Origin: Clostridium sp. CAG:221 | GTDB lineage: Bacteria; Bacillota; Clostridia; Clostridiales; Clostridiaceae | Length of the DNA: 6,300 bases | Assembly (NCBI GenBank): GCA_000435835.1 | Contig: FR883397.1 | Location: 18,787 to 25,086 of the forward strand | Direction: 5' to 3' | Shown here: positions 6,248 through 6,300 of the stretch, in pieces | Layout: each line of letters starts with the position of its first letter | Position numbering within the stretch: the stretch's first letter is position 1 | Made by a program: the position numbers and the translations under genes | Notes under the pieces: model-generated | What the model was told of the DNA's origin: nothing | Database searches by the model: none | The model's input: only the letters and a program-made list of their open reading frames with translations

Positions 6248-6260
6248 AGCTAAGCTTTTC
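6233..6260 (+). terminator. Hairpin spanning the stop codon of the YkvI-like gene
   Basis: GAAAAGCTTAGC (6233-6244) and GCTAAGCTTTTC (6249-6260) are perfectly complementary over 12 bp, with TAAA (6245-6248) as loop. The TAA stop codon (6245-6247) is in that loop and the last four sense codons form the left arm. The following T run is short (TTTTC), so it may act as an RNA 3'-end stabiliser, or as a terminator together with the next hairpin. Confidence 0.6.
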
Positions 6261-6264
6261 TAAC

Positions 6265-6300
6265 AGACTGTTGACAAAGTGTCAACAGTCTTTAATTTTA
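6265..6300 (+). terminator. Strong intrinsic terminator after the YkvI-like gene
   Basis: AGACTGTTGACA (6265-6276) pairs perfectly with TGTCAACAGTCT (6280-6291) around an AAG loop, followed by TTAATTTTA up to the window end. The 12 bp stem with five G/C pairs is a convincing intrinsic terminator. It may be bidirectional, since the left arm is preceded by TTTTC and the complement of the downstream T-rich bases is A-rich. The next gene lies outside the window. Confidence 0.75.

Overview
The window looks like a chromosomal segment of a low-GC Firmicute, most likely Clostridium or a close relative. The sequence is very AT-rich, codons end mostly in A or T, Shine-Dalgarno (SD) sites are strong (AAAGGAG, AGGAGG, GGGAGG), GTG and TTG starts are common, and the proteins have the flavour of clostridial families. 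This is an inference from composition and protein families; no species marker is present.

Layout: (1) 1-257 is an AT-rich leader with two candidate promoters for a plus-strand gene of the RlmI family of 23S rRNA cytosine methyltransferases (258-1433). (2) A long palindrome (1451-1500) separates that gene from a convergent minus-strand pair. The pair is an ECF-type sigma factor (2099-2629) followed 2 bp later by a single-pass membrane protein that is probably its anti-sigma factor (1467-2096). The anti-sigma reading frame ends inside the palindrome. (3) 2680-2912 is non-coding: a terminator-like hairpin, then a fold-back cluster of short repeats that runs into the stop codon of the next gene. 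(4) A minus-strand radical SAM gene of the YtqA/MnmL type (2911-3834) is preceded by a hairpin (3874-3908). (5) A minus-strand lipoprotein of unknown function (3940-5025) is divergent, across 163 bp, from (6) a plus-strand 10-TM YkvI-like transporter homologue (5189-6247). The transporter's stop codon sits in the loop of a hairpin, and a second perfect hairpin follows directly.

Functionally the window is mixed. Two genes concern the translation apparatus (rRNA methylation; tRNA wobble-uridine modification). One pair is a signal-responsive regulator. The last two encode cell-surface or membrane proteins without known function. Apart from the sigma/anti-sigma pair, each gene appears to be its own transcription unit, bounded by hairpins. 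Four of the six genes need start-codon decisions: two minus-strand genes start at GTG (sigma, lipoprotein), the transporter at TTG, and the radical SAM and methyltransferase genes at an internal ATG rather than the longest possible start.

I see no CRISPR array, transposase, phage gene, tRNA or rRNA, and no convincing evidence of an undescribed multi-gene system. The points most worth checking are the repeat cluster at 2713-2912, the coding/terminator overlaps, and the two uncharacterised envelope proteins.
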